Numbered from the stretch's first letter, positions 9,202 through 19,014 are shown. The stretch is 64,000 nucleotides of DNA from Tissierella sp. (GCF_031460495.1 NZ_JAVKTS010000002.1:124001-188000), one strand, 5' to 3'. Translations and numbers: made by a program. The notes: a model not told the origin generated them from the sequence alone.

Positions 9202-12200
9202 ATGGCAAAAGTAATGAAGACCATGGATGGAAATACCGCAGCTTCTCATGTGGCTTATGCATTTACAGATGTAGCTGCAATCTATCCAATTACACCATCC
9301 TCAACCATGGCAGAATTAGTAGACGAATGGTCTGCTAACGACAGAAAAAACATATTCGGGCAGGAAGTATTAGTTACAGAAATGCAATCTGAAGCAGGAG
9401 CAGCAGGTGCAGTTCATGGATCACTTTCAGCAGGTGCGTTAACTACTACTTTTACAGCTTCACAAGGTTTATTACTTATGATTCCAAACATGTACAAAAT
9501 GGCAGGTGAGCTATTACCAGCAGTATTTCATGTAACTGCAAGAGCTATAGCTGGTCATGCCCTTAGTATATTTGGAGATCACCAAGATGTTATGGCAGCA
9601 AGACAAACAGGATTTGCTATGCTTGCTTCAGGTTCTGTTCAAGAAACAATGGATTTAGCAGGAGTTGCACATCTTTCAGCTATAAAAGGAAGAGTTCCTT
9701 TTATGCATTTCTTTGATGGATTTAGGACTTCACATGAAATCCAAAAAATTGAAGTCATGGACTATGACGATTTAGCAAAGCTTGTTGATTATGATGCATT
9801 AAATGAATTTAGAAATAGAGCATTAAACCCAAACAATCCATATACAAAAGGTACTGCTCAAAATCCAGATATTTATTTCCAAGCTGCAGAAGCTGCTAAC
9901 CCATTCTATGAAAAAATAGTAGATGTTGTAGTAGATTATATGGGAGAAATAAATAAAATTACTGGAAGAGAATATAAACCTTTCAACTATTATGGACATC
10001 CAGAAGCTGAAAGAGTTATAGTTGCAATGGGTTCAGTTACTGAAACTATAGAAGAAACTATAGATTACTTAATGGCAAAGGGTGAAAAAGTAGGAGTTAT
10101 TAAAGTTCACCTATACAGACCTTTTGCACCAAAATATTTCTTTGATGTATTACCTAAGACTGTAAAGAAAATATCAGTATTAGATAGAACTAAGGAAAAA
10201 GGCGCAGTTGCAGAGCCTTTACACCTTGATGTAAAGAATATATTCTATGATTCAGATATAAGACCAGTTATTGTTGGTGGTAGATACGGATTAGGTTCAA
10301 AAGATACTACTCCATCACAAATATTAGCTGTATTCGAAAACTTAAAAGCAGATAAGCCAAGAGATAGATTTACACTTGGTATAATTGATGATGTAACTAA
10401 TTTATCATTAGAAATTAAAGAAGAAATCAAAACTGAGCCAGAAGGAACAATAAAATGTAAATTCTGGGGATTTGGTTCTGATGGAACAGTTGGAGCTAAC
10501 AAATCTGCTATAAAAATCATTGGTGATGACACAGATATGTATGCCCAAGGATATTTCTCCTATGATAGTAAAAAATCAGGCGGAGTTACTATATCTCACT
10601 TAAGATTTGGACATAAGCCAATAAAATCAACTTATTTAATTTCCGATGCAGATTTTACATCATGTTCAAAACAATCCTATGTATATCAATATGATCTATT
10701 AAAGGGATTAAAAGATGGAGGAACTTTCCTTCTAAACTGTACTTGGAATGAAGAAGAGTTAGATAAACATCTACCTGCATTAATGAAAAAATACATTGCT
10801 GACCACAAAATTAACTTCTACACAATAGACGCTACTAAGATGGCTGTAGAAATTGGTTTAGGTGGAAGAATCAATATGATAATGCAATCAGCATTCTTCA
10901 AATTATCAGAAGTATTACCTCTAGAAGAAGCTATTGATCACCTAAAGAAATCCATAGTAGCTGAATATGGTATTAAGGGTGAAGAGATTGTTGAAATGAA
11001 CTACGAAGCAGTAGATAAAGGTATTGAGTCCTTAGTGAAGATAGAAGTTCCAGAGTCATGGAAAAATGTAGAAGAAATGAAGGAAAAAGAAAAAGAACTA
11101 CCAGAGTTCATTCAAAATGTATTAATACCAATGAATAGACAAGAAGGAGATGACCTACCTGTAAGTACTTTCGTAGGTAGAGAAGATGGATCCTTCCCAC
11201 ATGGTACTGCTGCATATGAAAAGCGTGGTATAGCAGTAGATGTACCTAAGTGGATTAGTGAAAACTGTATTCAATGTAATCAATGTTCATTAGTTTGTCC
11301 ACATGCAGTTATCAGACCATTCTTATTAAATGAAGAAGAAAAAGCTAATGCGCCTGACACATTCAATACATTAAAAGCTACAGGAAAAGGATTAGAAAAC
11401 TTAGAGTTTAAGATCCAAATTAGCCCATTAGATTGTACAGGATGTGGAAACTGTGCTGATGTATGTCCAGCTAAGCAAAAAGCTTTAGTTATGACACCAT
11501 TTGAAGAAGAACTTGAAGTTCAAGCTAAGAACTGGGAATATGCTATGACAGTTAAAGCTAAAACAGATGTAATGGACGAATATAGCATTAAAGGATCACA
11601 ATTCCAAGAGCCATTACTACAATTCTCAGGAGCATGTGCAGGTTGTGGTGAAACAGCATATCCTAAGCTAATCACTCAATTATTTGGTGATAGAATGATG
11701 ATTGCCAATGCTACAGGTTGTTCATCAATCTGGGGAGCATCTGCACCATCTACACCATATTGCACAAACCAAGCAGGCAAAGGACCATCATGGGCAAATT
11801 CATTATTTGAAGATAATGCTGAATATGGCTATGGAATGGCAGTAGCAGTTATGCAAATGAGAGATAAACTAAAAGTATTAATGGAAGAATTTATCGCTTT
11901 AAATATAGATGAAGAATTAAACGGATACTTCAATGAATGGGTAGCAGGCATGAAAGATGCAAAAGCTTCAAAGGCTGCTACTGGTATGATTTTACCAAAA
12001 TTAAATAAAGAAGTAGCAAATGCAAGAGGTAAAGAAATCCTTGCTGAAATCTCTGAATTAAAGGATTATCTAATTAAGAGATCAATGTGGATATTTGGTG
12101 GAGACGGTTGGGCTTATGATATTGGATTTGGTGGTTTAGACCATGTTCTAGCATCAGGAGCAGATATCAATATATTAGTAATGGATACAGAAGTTTATTC

Positions 12201-12723
12201 CAATACTGGTGGTCAATCATCAAAAGCAACACCAACAGCAGCAGTTGCTAAATTTGCAGCTTCTGGTAAGAAAGTAACTAAGAAAAACCTAGGTCTAATG
12301 ATGACATCCTATGGATATGTTTATGTAGCTCAAGTAGCTATGGGATCAAATATGAACCAAGTTATAAAAGCATTAAAAGAAGCAGAATCCTATGATGGAC
12401 CATCCTTAGTTATAGCTTATGCACCATGTATCAACCATGGTATCAGAACTGGTATGGGTACTACTATTGCTCAAGAAAAGAAAGCAGTAGACACAGGATA
12501 CTGGCACCTATACAGATTTGACCCAAGACTAAAAGATGAAGGAAAGAATCCATTTGTACTTGACTCCAAAGAGCCAACACAACCATTCATGGACTTCATC
12601 AACTCTGAGGTAAGATATACTTCACTAAGACAAACATTCCCAGAGTTAGCAGATGAATTATTTGCATCAGCAGAAGCAGATGCAAAAGCAAGATACGAAC
12701 AATATAAGAGATTAGCTGAATAG
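9202..12723 (+). CDS. nifJ: Pyruvate:ferredoxin (flavodoxin) oxidoreductase, single-chain
   Basis: Oxidises pyruvate to acetyl-CoA and CO2 with reduction of ferredoxin, the central step of clostridial fermentation. The 1173-residue chain has the complete fused domain order: N-terminal alpha domain (YPITPSSTMAELVDEW), transketolase C-like domain, gamma domain, two 4Fe-4S ferredoxin motifs (CIQCNQCSLVCP near 689, CTGCGNCADVCP near 745), a further cluster cysteine set starting CAGCGE near 812, and the thiamine diphosphate site (GDGWAYDIG near 968, TEVYSNTGGQ). AAAGGAGG precedes the ATG. It is monocistronic: a promoter and a strong terminator flank it. Confidence 0.98.
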   Translation: MAKVMKTMDGNTAASHVAYAFTDVAAIYPITPSSTMAELVDEWSANDRKNIFGQEVLVTEMQSEAGAAGAVHGSLSAGALTTTFTASQGLLLMIPNMYKMAGELLPAVFHVTARAIAGHALSIFGDHQDVMAARQTGFAMLASGSVQETMDLAGVAHLSAIKGRVPFMHFFDGFRTSHEIQKIEVMDYDDLAKLVDYDALNEFRNRALNPNNPYTKGTAQNPDIYFQAAEAANPFYEKIVDVVVDYMGEINKITGREYKPFNYYGHPEAERVIVAMGSVTETIEETIDYLMAKGEKVGVIKVHLYRPFAPKYFFDVLPKTVKKISVLDRTKEKGAVAEPLHLDVKNIFYDSDIRPVIVGGRYGLGSKDTTPSQILAVFENLKADKPRDRFTLGIIDDVTNLSLEIKEEIKTEPEGTIKCKFWGFGSDGTVGANKSAIKIIGDDTDMYAQGYFSYDSKKSGGVTISHLRFGHKPIKSTYLISDADFTSCSKQSYVYQYDLLKGLKDGGTFLLNCTWNEEELDKHLPALMKKYIADHKINFYTIDATKMAVEIGLGGRINMIMQSAFFKLSEVLPLEEAIDHLKKSIVAEYGIKGEEIVEMNYEAVDKGIESLVKIEVPESWKNVEEMKEKEKELPEFIQNVLIPMNRQEGDDLPVSTFVGREDGSFPHGTAAYEKRGIAVDVPKWISENCIQCNQCSLVCPHAVIRPFLLNEEEKANAPDTFNTLKATGKGLENLEFKIQISPLDCTGCGNCADVCPAKQKALVMTPFEEELEVQAKNWEYAMTVKAKTDVMDEYSIKGSQFQEPLLQFSGACAGCGETAYPKLITQLFGDRMMIANATGCSSIWGASAPSTPYCTNQAGKGPSWANSLFEDNAEYGYGMAVAVMQMRDKLKVLMEEFIALNIDEELNGYFNEWVAGMKDAKASKAATGMILPKLNKEVANARGKEILAEISELKDYLIKRSMWIFGGDGWAYDIGFGGLDHVLASGADINILVMDTEVYSNTGGQSSKATPTAAVAKFAASGKKVTKKNLGLMMTSYGYVYVAQVAMGSNMNQVIKALKEAESYDGPSLVIAYAPCINHGIRTGMGTTIAQEKKAVDTGYWHLYRFDPRLKDEGKNPFVLDSKEPTQPFMDFINSEVRYTSLRQTFPELADELFASAEADAKARYEQYKRLAE

Positions 12724-12731
12724 GATAAAAC

Positions 12732-12765
12732 AAAAAGGTTATTGCGAAAAAGCAATAACCTTTTT
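12732..12765 (+). terminator. Rho-independent terminator of nifJ
   Basis: A 14-bp stem (AAAAAGGTTATTGC) with a GAAAAA loop, ending in TTTTT, 9 bases after the nifJ stop. Confidence 0.92.
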
Positions 12766-12832
12766 ACATATAATTAGCTAAGATTAAAATTAAGTTTGAC
12801 GATAATTGTCGAGAATTGTGAGAAATGAAAGA

Positions 12833-12862
12833 TTGACTTGATTTGTGCTGATAGAATAGAAT
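12833..12862 (+). promoter_or_regulatory. Candidate sigma-A promoter of the S41-like gene
   Basis: TTGACT (12833-12838) and TAGAAT (12857-12862) with an 18-base spacer, about 50 bases before the start codon. An overlapping TAGAAT at 12852 would give too short a spacer. Confidence 0.5.
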
Positions 12863-12910
12863 GGGTATAAATGGTAAAATTACAAACTACTAAATACAGG
12901 GGGAGATTCA

Positions 12911-14146
12911 ATGAAGTTCAGATTTAGAAGAAAGAAGTATAAACCAATTTATTTAGTTGTTATTTTATTAGTATTTAGCTTGATAGTTTATATAAAAAGT
13001 ACAAATGGAAATACTAGAGTTAAGCCACTTACTATGGAGCAGAAACTAGAGGATTTTGAGTATTTGTATGATTTTATTTCTGAAAACTATCCATTCTTGA
13101 AGGTTAATGAGAGGGTTAATGGAATTGATTGGTTAGGAGAAAAAGAAGTATTTAAAAATGCAATTAAAAATACAAATGCAGACTATGAGTTTGAATATGA
13201 AATTAGTAATATTATAAGACAATTAAATAATGATCATACACATATACTAACAAAAGATATGTTTGGATATTTTTATACTGCTTATGCAGATTTAGAATAC
13301 GAAGATCATTATAAACCTTGGGCAGATGTTCTTAAGGATGAAGATGTTTTGAACCGATATGCTTTCGATGAAAAGAAGTTAGAAGAATATGAAGCGAAAC
13401 AAACTTTCTATGCTGATTTATCTTATTGTAAAACAGATATTATAGTCCCTGATGAAGTAGCATATTTGAAAATTAGTCAAATGAATACAGAAAGCATAGA
13501 AAATGATGGTCTAATAATAAGGGAATTTTTTGGAGAAATAAAAGATTATGAGAAGCTTATAATAGACATAAGAGGGAACCAAGGTGGAAATGATCTTTAT
13601 TGGATAAAAAATGTAATAGAACCTCTAGCCAATAAAGAATTATCAGTCAAAAACTATTTGTTTTTAAGATATGAATATGCAAAGTATTTCTATGAACATA
13701 GAGGAATTGCTTTTTCTCCAATTACAGAATTAGATAAGAATATTTTTGATAGTTTTCCTGAAGAAATAAAGATAGATTTTAATTATTATTCATTATCACC
13801 GAAAACAATTAAACCAGTAGACCCTGTGGGATTCAGCGGGAAGATATATTTGCTAGTAGATGAAAGAGTGTTTTCTTCCGCAGAAAGTTTTGCTTCATTT
13901 AGTAAAGATAGCGGTTTTGCTACTTTAGTAGGAGAAACCACAGGTGGTGATGGGATAGGGCTGGATCCAATACTTTTCTCTTTACCTAATAGCAAGATGG
14001 TGATTAGGTATAGTGGTATGCTTGTTTTAAATAATGATGGAACAATAAACGAGGAAGTGCATACTATCCCAAATGTTGTAATAGATGCTACAATTGGATC
14101 AATGTATGAAAAAGATATTTCAATTCAATATGTAATAAATGATTAA
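12911..14146 (+). CDS. S41-family (C-terminal processing protease-like) membrane-anchored protein
   Basis: A 411-residue protein with a basic N-terminus and one membrane anchor (about residues 14-29), so the rest lies outside the membrane. The C-terminal half has the S41 fold signature: IIDIRGNQGGND, then FSSAES with the candidate nucleophile Ser323, then VGETTGG. Where CtpA/Tsp proteases have the catalytic lysine (GKG), this protein has Asp347 (GGDG). It may use another general base, as tricorn-like members do (a conserved-looking NNDHTH lies near 112), or be inactive. No PDZ domain is obvious. It has its own promoter; substrate unknown. Confidence 0.8.
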   Translation: MKFRFRRKKYKPIYLVVILLVFSLIVYIKSTNGNTRVKPLTMEQKLEDFEYLYDFISENYPFLKVNERVNGIDWLGEKEVFKNAIKNTNADYEFEYEISNIIRQLNNDHTHILTKDMFGYFYTAYADLEYEDHYKPWADVLKDEDVLNRYAFDEKKLEEYEAKQTFYADLSYCKTDIIVPDEVAYLKISQMNTESIENDGLIIREFFGEIKDYEKLIIDIRGNQGGNDLYWIKNVIEPLANKELSVKNYLFLRYEYAKYFYEHRGIAFSPITELDKNIFDSFPEEIKIDFNYYSLSPKTIKPVDPVGFSGKIYLLVDERVFSSAESFASFSKDSGFATLVGETTGGDGIGLDPILFSLPNSKMVIRYSGMLVLNNDGTINEEVHTIPNVVIDATIGSMYEKDISIQYVIND

Positions 14147-14197
14147 ATATGGGTATAAATAAGCTGTAGATAAATAAAAAAAGAGGGGGATTGTTAA

Positions 14198-14554
14198 ATG
14201 AAAGGAATAGGGGAAAAGAGAATTTTGAGAGATGGGTTAGTTGGGTACATACAAAGGATAATCATAGCAGTTATACTAACATTGATTGTAGCTTTTATTC
14301 TGAATCAATTTGTCCAAATAGAATATAGTAGACTATTGGAGTATACTGCTTTAGGAGTTGCGGGAATAGGGGCTTTATCTGTATTAGGAGGTACAAGTAC
14401 TACTTATAATGGTGCTTATGCTTATCATAAATCTCAAACCGGGATGACAGGCACAACTAAAAATGATATAAAATTACTTCAAGGTAGCTATGCATTCTGC
14501 ATATTTATGGGGATTACTGCTGTAATTGTATATATAATATCCTTATTATTGTAA
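14198..14554 (+). CDS. Small membrane protein of unknown function
   Basis: A 118-residue protein with three predicted membrane segments (about 21-40, 50-65 and 97-117) and a serine/threonine/tyrosine/glycine-rich middle section (GGTSTTYNGAYAYHKS). GAGGGGGA precedes the ATG. It follows the S41-like gene by 51 bases and is closed by a terminator, so the two may form a transcription unit. I do not recognise the family. Confidence 0.6.
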   Translation: MKGIGEKRILRDGLVGYIQRIIIAVILTLIVAFILNQFVQIEYSRLLEYTALGVAGIGALSVLGGTSTTYNGAYAYHKSQTGMTGTTKNDIKLLQGSYAFCIFMGITAVIVYIISLLL

Positions 14555-14570
14555 TAAAATAATATAACCT

Positions 14571-14597
14571 GGTAGGGCTTAGGCCCTACCTTTTCTT
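14571..14597 (+). terminator. Rho-independent terminator
   Basis: GGTAGGGC pairs with GCCCTACC around a 4-base loop, followed by TTTTCTT. It ends the S41-like/small membrane protein unit before murB. Confidence 0.88.
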
Positions 14598-14719
14598 TGT
14601 ACATAAAGATATTTGTATGAGAATATTATATTATTAAGGGTAGAAAATAGATTAGTAATACTAGGTCAAATTTGATACAATAAGAATAGGATTTAGCTTA
14701 TTTTAAGGAGTGGTCTAAT

Positions 14720-15631
14720 TTGAATAGAGATGAAGTACAAAAAATGTTTGAAAGTAAATCCTTTGGAAAAATATTATTTGATGAACCAATGAAAAATCAT
14801 ACTACATTTAAAATTGGTGGACCAGTAGATGTAATGATTATTCCAAGAGATGAGGAAGAACTAACTAAGGCAATTATATTCTGTAGGGAAAATAATATAG
14901 ATTTTTTAATCATGGGAAATGGAAGTAACCTGCTCATCAAAGATGGAGGCATAAGAGGTGCAGTGATAAAGATAAATGAAGGATTTAATAATATCACCAT
15001 TAATGGTACTAAGATTTATTGTGAAGCAGGTGCTTTGTTATCAACTGTTAGCAAAACAGCTCTAAAGCATAGTTTGAAAAACTTCGAGTTTGCATCTGGG
15101 ATACCAGGGACTATAGGAGGAGCTATAACTATGAATGCAGGTGCTTATGGTGGAGAAATGAAGGATGTAGTAAGTAAAGTCAAAGTAATGGATAGAAACA
15201 ATGAAATTAGAGAGTATACTAATGAAGAAATGAATTTTAGATATAGAAATAGTAGAGTATGGGATGAAGGTTTGATTGTATTAGGAGTAGAGTTAGATTT
15301 GGAAGCAGGAGAATATTCAACAATTGAAGAAATAATGAAAGATCTAACATACAAAAGAACATCAAAACAACCCCTTGAACTACCTAGTGGAGGAAGTACA
15401 TTTAAAAGACCAGAGGGATATTTTGCAGGTAAACTAATTGAAGATTCAGGGCTTCGTGGGCTAAGACATGGCGGAGCTGGGATATCTGAAAAACACTGTG
15501 GATTTGTAGTAAATGTAGATAATGCAACATGTAAAGATGTGCTACATTTAATATCTGTAGTACAAAAAGTTGTAAGAGATAACTATGATGTAGAATTAGA
15601 AACGGAGATAAAGCTATTAGGGGAGGATTAG
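14720..15631 (+). CDS. murB: UDP-N-acetylenolpyruvoylglucosamine reductase
   Basis: Reduces UDP-GlcNAc-enolpyruvate to UDP-MurNAc with NADPH and FAD, the second committed step of peptidoglycan synthesis. The 303-residue protein has FAD-binding motifs GNGSNLLIKDGG (near 75) and GIPGTIGGAITMNAGAYGGE (near 130), and the active-site PSGGSTFKRP (near 225). The start is TTG, preceded by AAGGAGTGG. The stop abuts the next start codon, beginning the murB-php-rapZ-yvcK operon. Confidence 0.96.
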   Translation: MNRDEVQKMFESKSFGKILFDEPMKNHTTFKIGGPVDVMIIPRDEEELTKAIIFCRENNIDFLIMGNGSNLLIKDGGIRGAVIKINEGFNNITINGTKIYCEAGALLSTVSKTALKHSLKNFEFASGIPGTIGGAITMNAGAYGGEMKDVVSKVKVMDRNNEIREYTNEEMNFRYRNSRVWDEGLIVLGVELDLEAGEYSTIEEIMKDLTYKRTSKQPLELPSGGSTFKRPEGYFAGKLIEDSGLRGLRHGGAGISEKHCGFVVNVDNATCKDVLHLISVVQKVVRDNYDVELETEIKLLGED

Positions 15632-16399
15632 ATGATAAAACTAATTGGTGATTATCATACCCATACTGTATATAGTAGTGGTTTTAGAGAGCAGGGCAAG
15701 CATGCAATTGGTACTATTAGGAGCAATGCAGAAGCTGCATTGGCTAAGGGACTCAAGGAAATTGCCATAACTGAACATGGACCAGGACATTATCTATATG
15801 GGGTTAGAAAAAAGAGAATCCCTATTATAAGGGATGAAATAAATAGACTAAATGAAGAATTTGTACCAAAAGGGTTAAAGATTCTGCTAGGGGTAGAGTC
15901 TAATTTAGTAGGAATAGATGGAACCCTAGATATAGATGAAGAATTCCTTAAGTATACTGATATTTTGCTTATGGGATATCATTATGGTGCTACACCTAGA
16001 AGAGTAGTTGACGGACTAGGGCTTTATGTATTAAATCCCATATCCAAGATAGTGAATTTAGGAAGAGAAAGAGCTAAGGAAATGAATACAAAGGCTTATA
16101 TTAAAGCTTTAAATAAATATCCAGTCAATATGATTTCTCATCCAGGCTCAAAAGCAGCAGTAGATATTGTAGAAGTTGCAAAGGAAGCATATAAGCATGG
16201 TACAGCACTTGAAATATCTTCAAAGCATAGTGAGTTATCTGTAGAGAGCATTAAGCTTTTGCTTGATATGGATGTCATATATATGGTAAATAGTGACGCT
16301 CATCGGCCTGAAGATGTAGGTAATGTAGAAAATGCCATAAGAAAAGCTAAGGAGGCAAATTTGCCTCTTCATAGGATAAAAAATATTGAGATCAACTAA
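15632..16399 (+). CDS. PHP-domain phosphoesterase (histidinol-phosphatase-like)
   Basis: A 255-residue protein of the PHP metal-dependent phosphoesterase superfamily. The N-terminal DYHTHTVYSSG supplies the HxH metal ligands, EHGPGHY the next, and SDAH near 230 the C-terminal ligands. No histidine genes are nearby, and the stand-alone position between murB and rapZ is common in Clostridia, so a role in histidine synthesis is not implied; the substrate is unknown. GGGGAGGA within the end of murB is its ribosome binding site, so translation is coupled. Confidence 0.88.
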   Translation: MIKLIGDYHTHTVYSSGFREQGKHAIGTIRSNAEAALAKGLKEIAITEHGPGHYLYGVRKKRIPIIRDEINRLNEEFVPKGLKILLGVESNLVGIDGTLDIDEEFLKYTDILLMGYHYGATPRRVVDGLGLYVLNPISKIVNLGRERAKEMNTKAYIKALNKYPVNMISHPGSKAAVDIVEVAKEAYKHGTALEISSKHSELSVESIKLLLDMDVIYMVNSDAHRPEDVGNVENAIRKAKEANLPLHRIKNIEIN

Positions 16400-16411
16400 G
16401 GATGTGGTTTT

Positions 16412-17269
16412 ATGGAATTTGTTTTGATTACCGGAATGTCAGGAGCAGGCAAATCTCAAGCTATGAAGGTAATGGAGGATATGAATTATTTTTGTATGGA
16501 TAATCTACCTCCAGCTCTTTTATCAAAGTTTGCAGAACTATGCTATGAATCTAAAAAGGGTGTTAAAAAGGTTGCAGTTGTGGTGGATATTAGGTCTGGA
16601 GAATTCTTCGATCATCTTTTTAAGGCATTGCAAGGATTAAGTGATAATGGCATTTCACACAAGATACTTTTTCTTGATGCAGCTGACAAGGTGCTTATAA
16701 AAAGGTACAAAGAGCTTAGGCGGCCTCATCCATTAAATCCAGAAGGTAGTATAATTGAAGGAATAAATGAGGAAAGAGATCTACTATATGAAGTAAGGAG
16801 TAGGGCAGATTATATAATAGATACATCTAATTTGACTTTAGGTATGCTTAAAGAGGAAATGACTAAGATATTTTTAGAGGGGAAGGAATCAAGAAATATA
16901 TCTATTTCAATAAATTCCTTTGGATTTAAACATGGAACATTGTTAGATGGAGATTTGGTATTTGATGTAAGGTTTATTCCAAATCCATTCTACATTCCTG
17001 AGTTAAAGGAATATACTGGTGAAGATGAAGGTGTTAAGGATTATGTGTTCAAATGGCCTCAGACCAATATATTTGTATCTAAGCTTATAGATATGTTAGA
17101 GTTTTTAATACCTCATTATATTAGGGAAGGTAAGACTCAATTGATTATAGGAATAGGTTGCACTGGAGGGGTTCATAGGTCAGTTGCAATTGCCAATAGA
17201 ATTGGTGAAATATTAAGTACAAATGGTCATAGGGTAGCTGTTAGTCACAGGGACTCAAGACTTAAATAA
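16412..17269 (+). CDS. rapZ: RapZ/YvcJ nucleotide-binding protein
   Basis: A 285-residue P-loop ATP/GTP-binding protein. Enterobacterial RapZ is an RNase E adaptor controlling GlcN-6-P synthesis; in Gram-positives (YvcJ) the role is less clear and linked to competence and envelope homeostasis. Walker A is GMSGAGKS (residues 8-15), with a conserved DTS near 135 and the C-terminal IGIGCTGGVHRSV near 247. AAGGATGTGG precedes the ATG. It sits in the classic rapZ-yvcK order. Confidence 0.95.
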   Translation: MEFVLITGMSGAGKSQAMKVMEDMNYFCMDNLPPALLSKFAELCYESKKGVKKVAVVVDIRSGEFFDHLFKALQGLSDNGISHKILFLDAADKVLIKRYKELRRPHPLNPEGSIIEGINEERDLLYEVRSRADYIIDTSNLTLGMLKEEMTKIFLEGKESRNISISINSFGFKHGTLLDGDLVFDVRFIPNPFYIPELKEYTGEDEGVKDYVFKWPQTNIFVSKLIDMLEFLIPHYIREGKTQLIIGIGCTGGVHRSVAIANRIGEILSTNGHRVAVSHRDSRLK

Positions 17270-17281
17270 AGGGGAATTTTT

Positions 17282-18286
17282 ATGCGAGATTTACAATTGG
17301 AAAAAGAACTATCCATGGGACCCAAGGTTGTCGTTATAGGAGGTGGAACTGGTCTTTCAATTTTGCTAAGAGGCCTAAAGAAGTTTACCTCCAATATAAC
17401 TGCAATAGTTACAGTGGCTGATGATGGAGGAGGCTCTGGTAAACTAAGGGAAGACCTTGGAATGTTGCCTCCTGGAGATATTCGTTCTTGTTTACTTGCT
17501 TTAGCAAATACTGAACCTACTATGGAGAAACTTTTGCAATATAGATTTACAGAGGGAATATTAAAGGGACAAAATTTTGGTAATCTATTTATAGCTGCCA
17601 TGAATGAAATATATGGAAGCTTTGAGTTAGCGATAAGAGAAACCAGCAATGTACTAGCAGTGACTGGTAAAGTATTACCTATGACTTTAGAAGATGTAAA
17701 ACTATGTGCTGTTTTAGAAAATGGAGATATACTAAATGGAGAATCCCATATTCCAGTAGATGCAATTAAGGCAGGTAGTAGGATTGACTATATTTATATG
17801 AATCCAAAGATATCCTATCCACTAGATGAATCTGTAGAAGCTATCAATGATGCAGATATAATTGTACTTGGACCTGGAAGTCTATATACTAGCGTAATAC
17901 CAAATCTCCTGGTCAATAATGTAGTAGATACAATATATAATGTTAAGGCTCCAAAAGTATATATTGCAAATGTAATGACTCAACCTGGTGAAACTGAAGG
18001 CTATGATGTATTAGATCATGTAAATGCAATACTGAAGCATAGTACTGGTGATTTTTTAGATTATGTAATAGCTAACACGGAAGAGATACCAATAGATATA
18101 TTGGAAAAGTATATAATGGATGGTTCTAGACCTGTATTAAAGGGAGTTCATGATGAAGAAGTATTAAATTCTAAGAATATAAAATTAATTGGAGAAAATT
18201 TAATAGATATTAGAAAAGATTATATAAGGCATGATAATATTCTTTTAAGTAAATTGCTGATGGATATAGCCAAAAAAGAAAAATAA
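17282..18286 (+). CDS. yvcK: YvcK (CofD-like) gluconeogenesis/morphogenesis factor
   Basis: YvcK binds UDP-GlcNAc and is needed in Bacillus subtilis for growth on gluconeogenic carbon sources and for correct localisation of PBP1. The 334-residue protein has GGGTGLSILLRGLK at residues 20-33 and DDGGGSGKLRED near 50, plus VLGPGSLYTSVIPNLL near 200. GGGGA precedes the ATG. It normally precedes whiA directly; here three unrelated genes, two of them on the opposite strand, lie between them. Confidence 0.95.
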   Translation: MRDLQLEKELSMGPKVVVIGGGTGLSILLRGLKKFTSNITAIVTVADDGGGSGKLREDLGMLPPGDIRSCLLALANTEPTMEKLLQYRFTEGILKGQNFGNLFIAAMNEIYGSFELAIRETSNVLAVTGKVLPMTLEDVKLCAVLENGDILNGESHIPVDAIKAGSRIDYIYMNPKISYPLDESVEAINDADIIVLGPGSLYTSVIPNLLVNNVVDTIYNVKAPKVYIANVMTQPGETEGYDVLDHVNAILKHSTGDFLDYVIANTEEIPIDILEKYIMDGSRPVLKGVHDEEVLNSKNIKLIGENLIDIRKDYIRHDNILLSKLLMDIAKKEK

Positions 18287-18304
18287 GCAGAGATGCTTAT
18301 TTTT
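18279..18304. terminator. Bidirectional terminator between yvcK and the convergent gene
   Basis: AAAAATAAGC pairs with GCTTATTTTT around AGAGAT. There are T runs on both strands, so it can stop transcripts from both convergent genes; the minus-strand gene's stop codon is inside it. Confidence 0.85.
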
Positions 18305-18818
18305 TCTTTTCATCTATTAGCTTTGATATTATATTTCCTGCAGTTCTTTTTGTTAATGTATCATAATTTACTTGATAGTTTAGTTCTCCTGCCAGTTTCT
18401 TTATCGTCTCTACTTGTCTAGTGGTAGGAGGCTCTTCTTGATATACTTGATAATTTTCATCATTTTCTGATACCACACCATCTTCCATAGATAATTCTTC
18501 AACAGCAGTCATCCCTACATTAGTTAAATCTCTAAGAACACGAGCCTTTGCACGAGTTGACGCCATTCTAATTAAATGTGGGACTAAAGCTGAATTAACA
18601 GATCTTGGTGAAGCATCCCCTATATCTTGGTATCTTTCTTTCTCTGTAGTTGCAATAGCCTTACATATAGCAGTCATATTATTATCATTAGTAGGTATTT
18701 GAATTACCTCTACTTCTAAAGACAAAAGGCTACGCTGATGGGCCAAATCTAGAAGCCCTTCGTAGGTCACAAAAGATTTCCCCTGCAAGTTAATAATAAA
18801 TTTCTCATTAACTGTCAT
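18297..18818 (-). CDS. Phage-like ssDNA annealing/recombination-type protein (tentative)
   Basis: A 173-residue protein of a conserved but poorly described family. The core has VTYEGLLDLAHQR, GDASPRSVN and PHLIRMASTRAKARVLRDLTN; the GDA-then-HxxRMAxTRAxARxLR pattern recalls Rad52/DdrA-like single-strand annealing proteins. The C-terminal 40 residues (TTRQVETIKKLAGEL, then LTKRTAGNIISKL) match a short tail often appended to phage recombination and replication proteins. GAGGTGAT precedes the ATG. No phage genes surround it. Family assignment is inference; a nucleic-acid role is plausible but unproven. Confidence 0.55.
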   Translation of the reverse strand: MTVNEKFIINLQGKSFVTYEGLLDLAHQRSLLSLEVEVIQIPTNDNNMTAICKAIATTEKERYQDIGDASPRSVNSALVPHLIRMASTRAKARVLRDLTNVGMTAVEELSMEDGVVSENDENYQVYQEEPPTTRQVETIKKLAGELNYQVNYDTLTKRTAGNIISKLIDEKKK

Positions 18819-19014
18819 AAAATCACCTCAATATATATATTTCCCTAAGAAAATCAAATTAGTCATTTGTATTCTAAAATAGAGTAAGTTAAACTTAAAT
18901 ACAAGGATTTCCATCAAGGGAGAACATGAGTTCTTTATATAAATATATCAGATTTAAGTAAAGAAATCAATATATAATTTAAAAAACGAAAAACAGCCAC
19001 CATTTCTTTATAAA

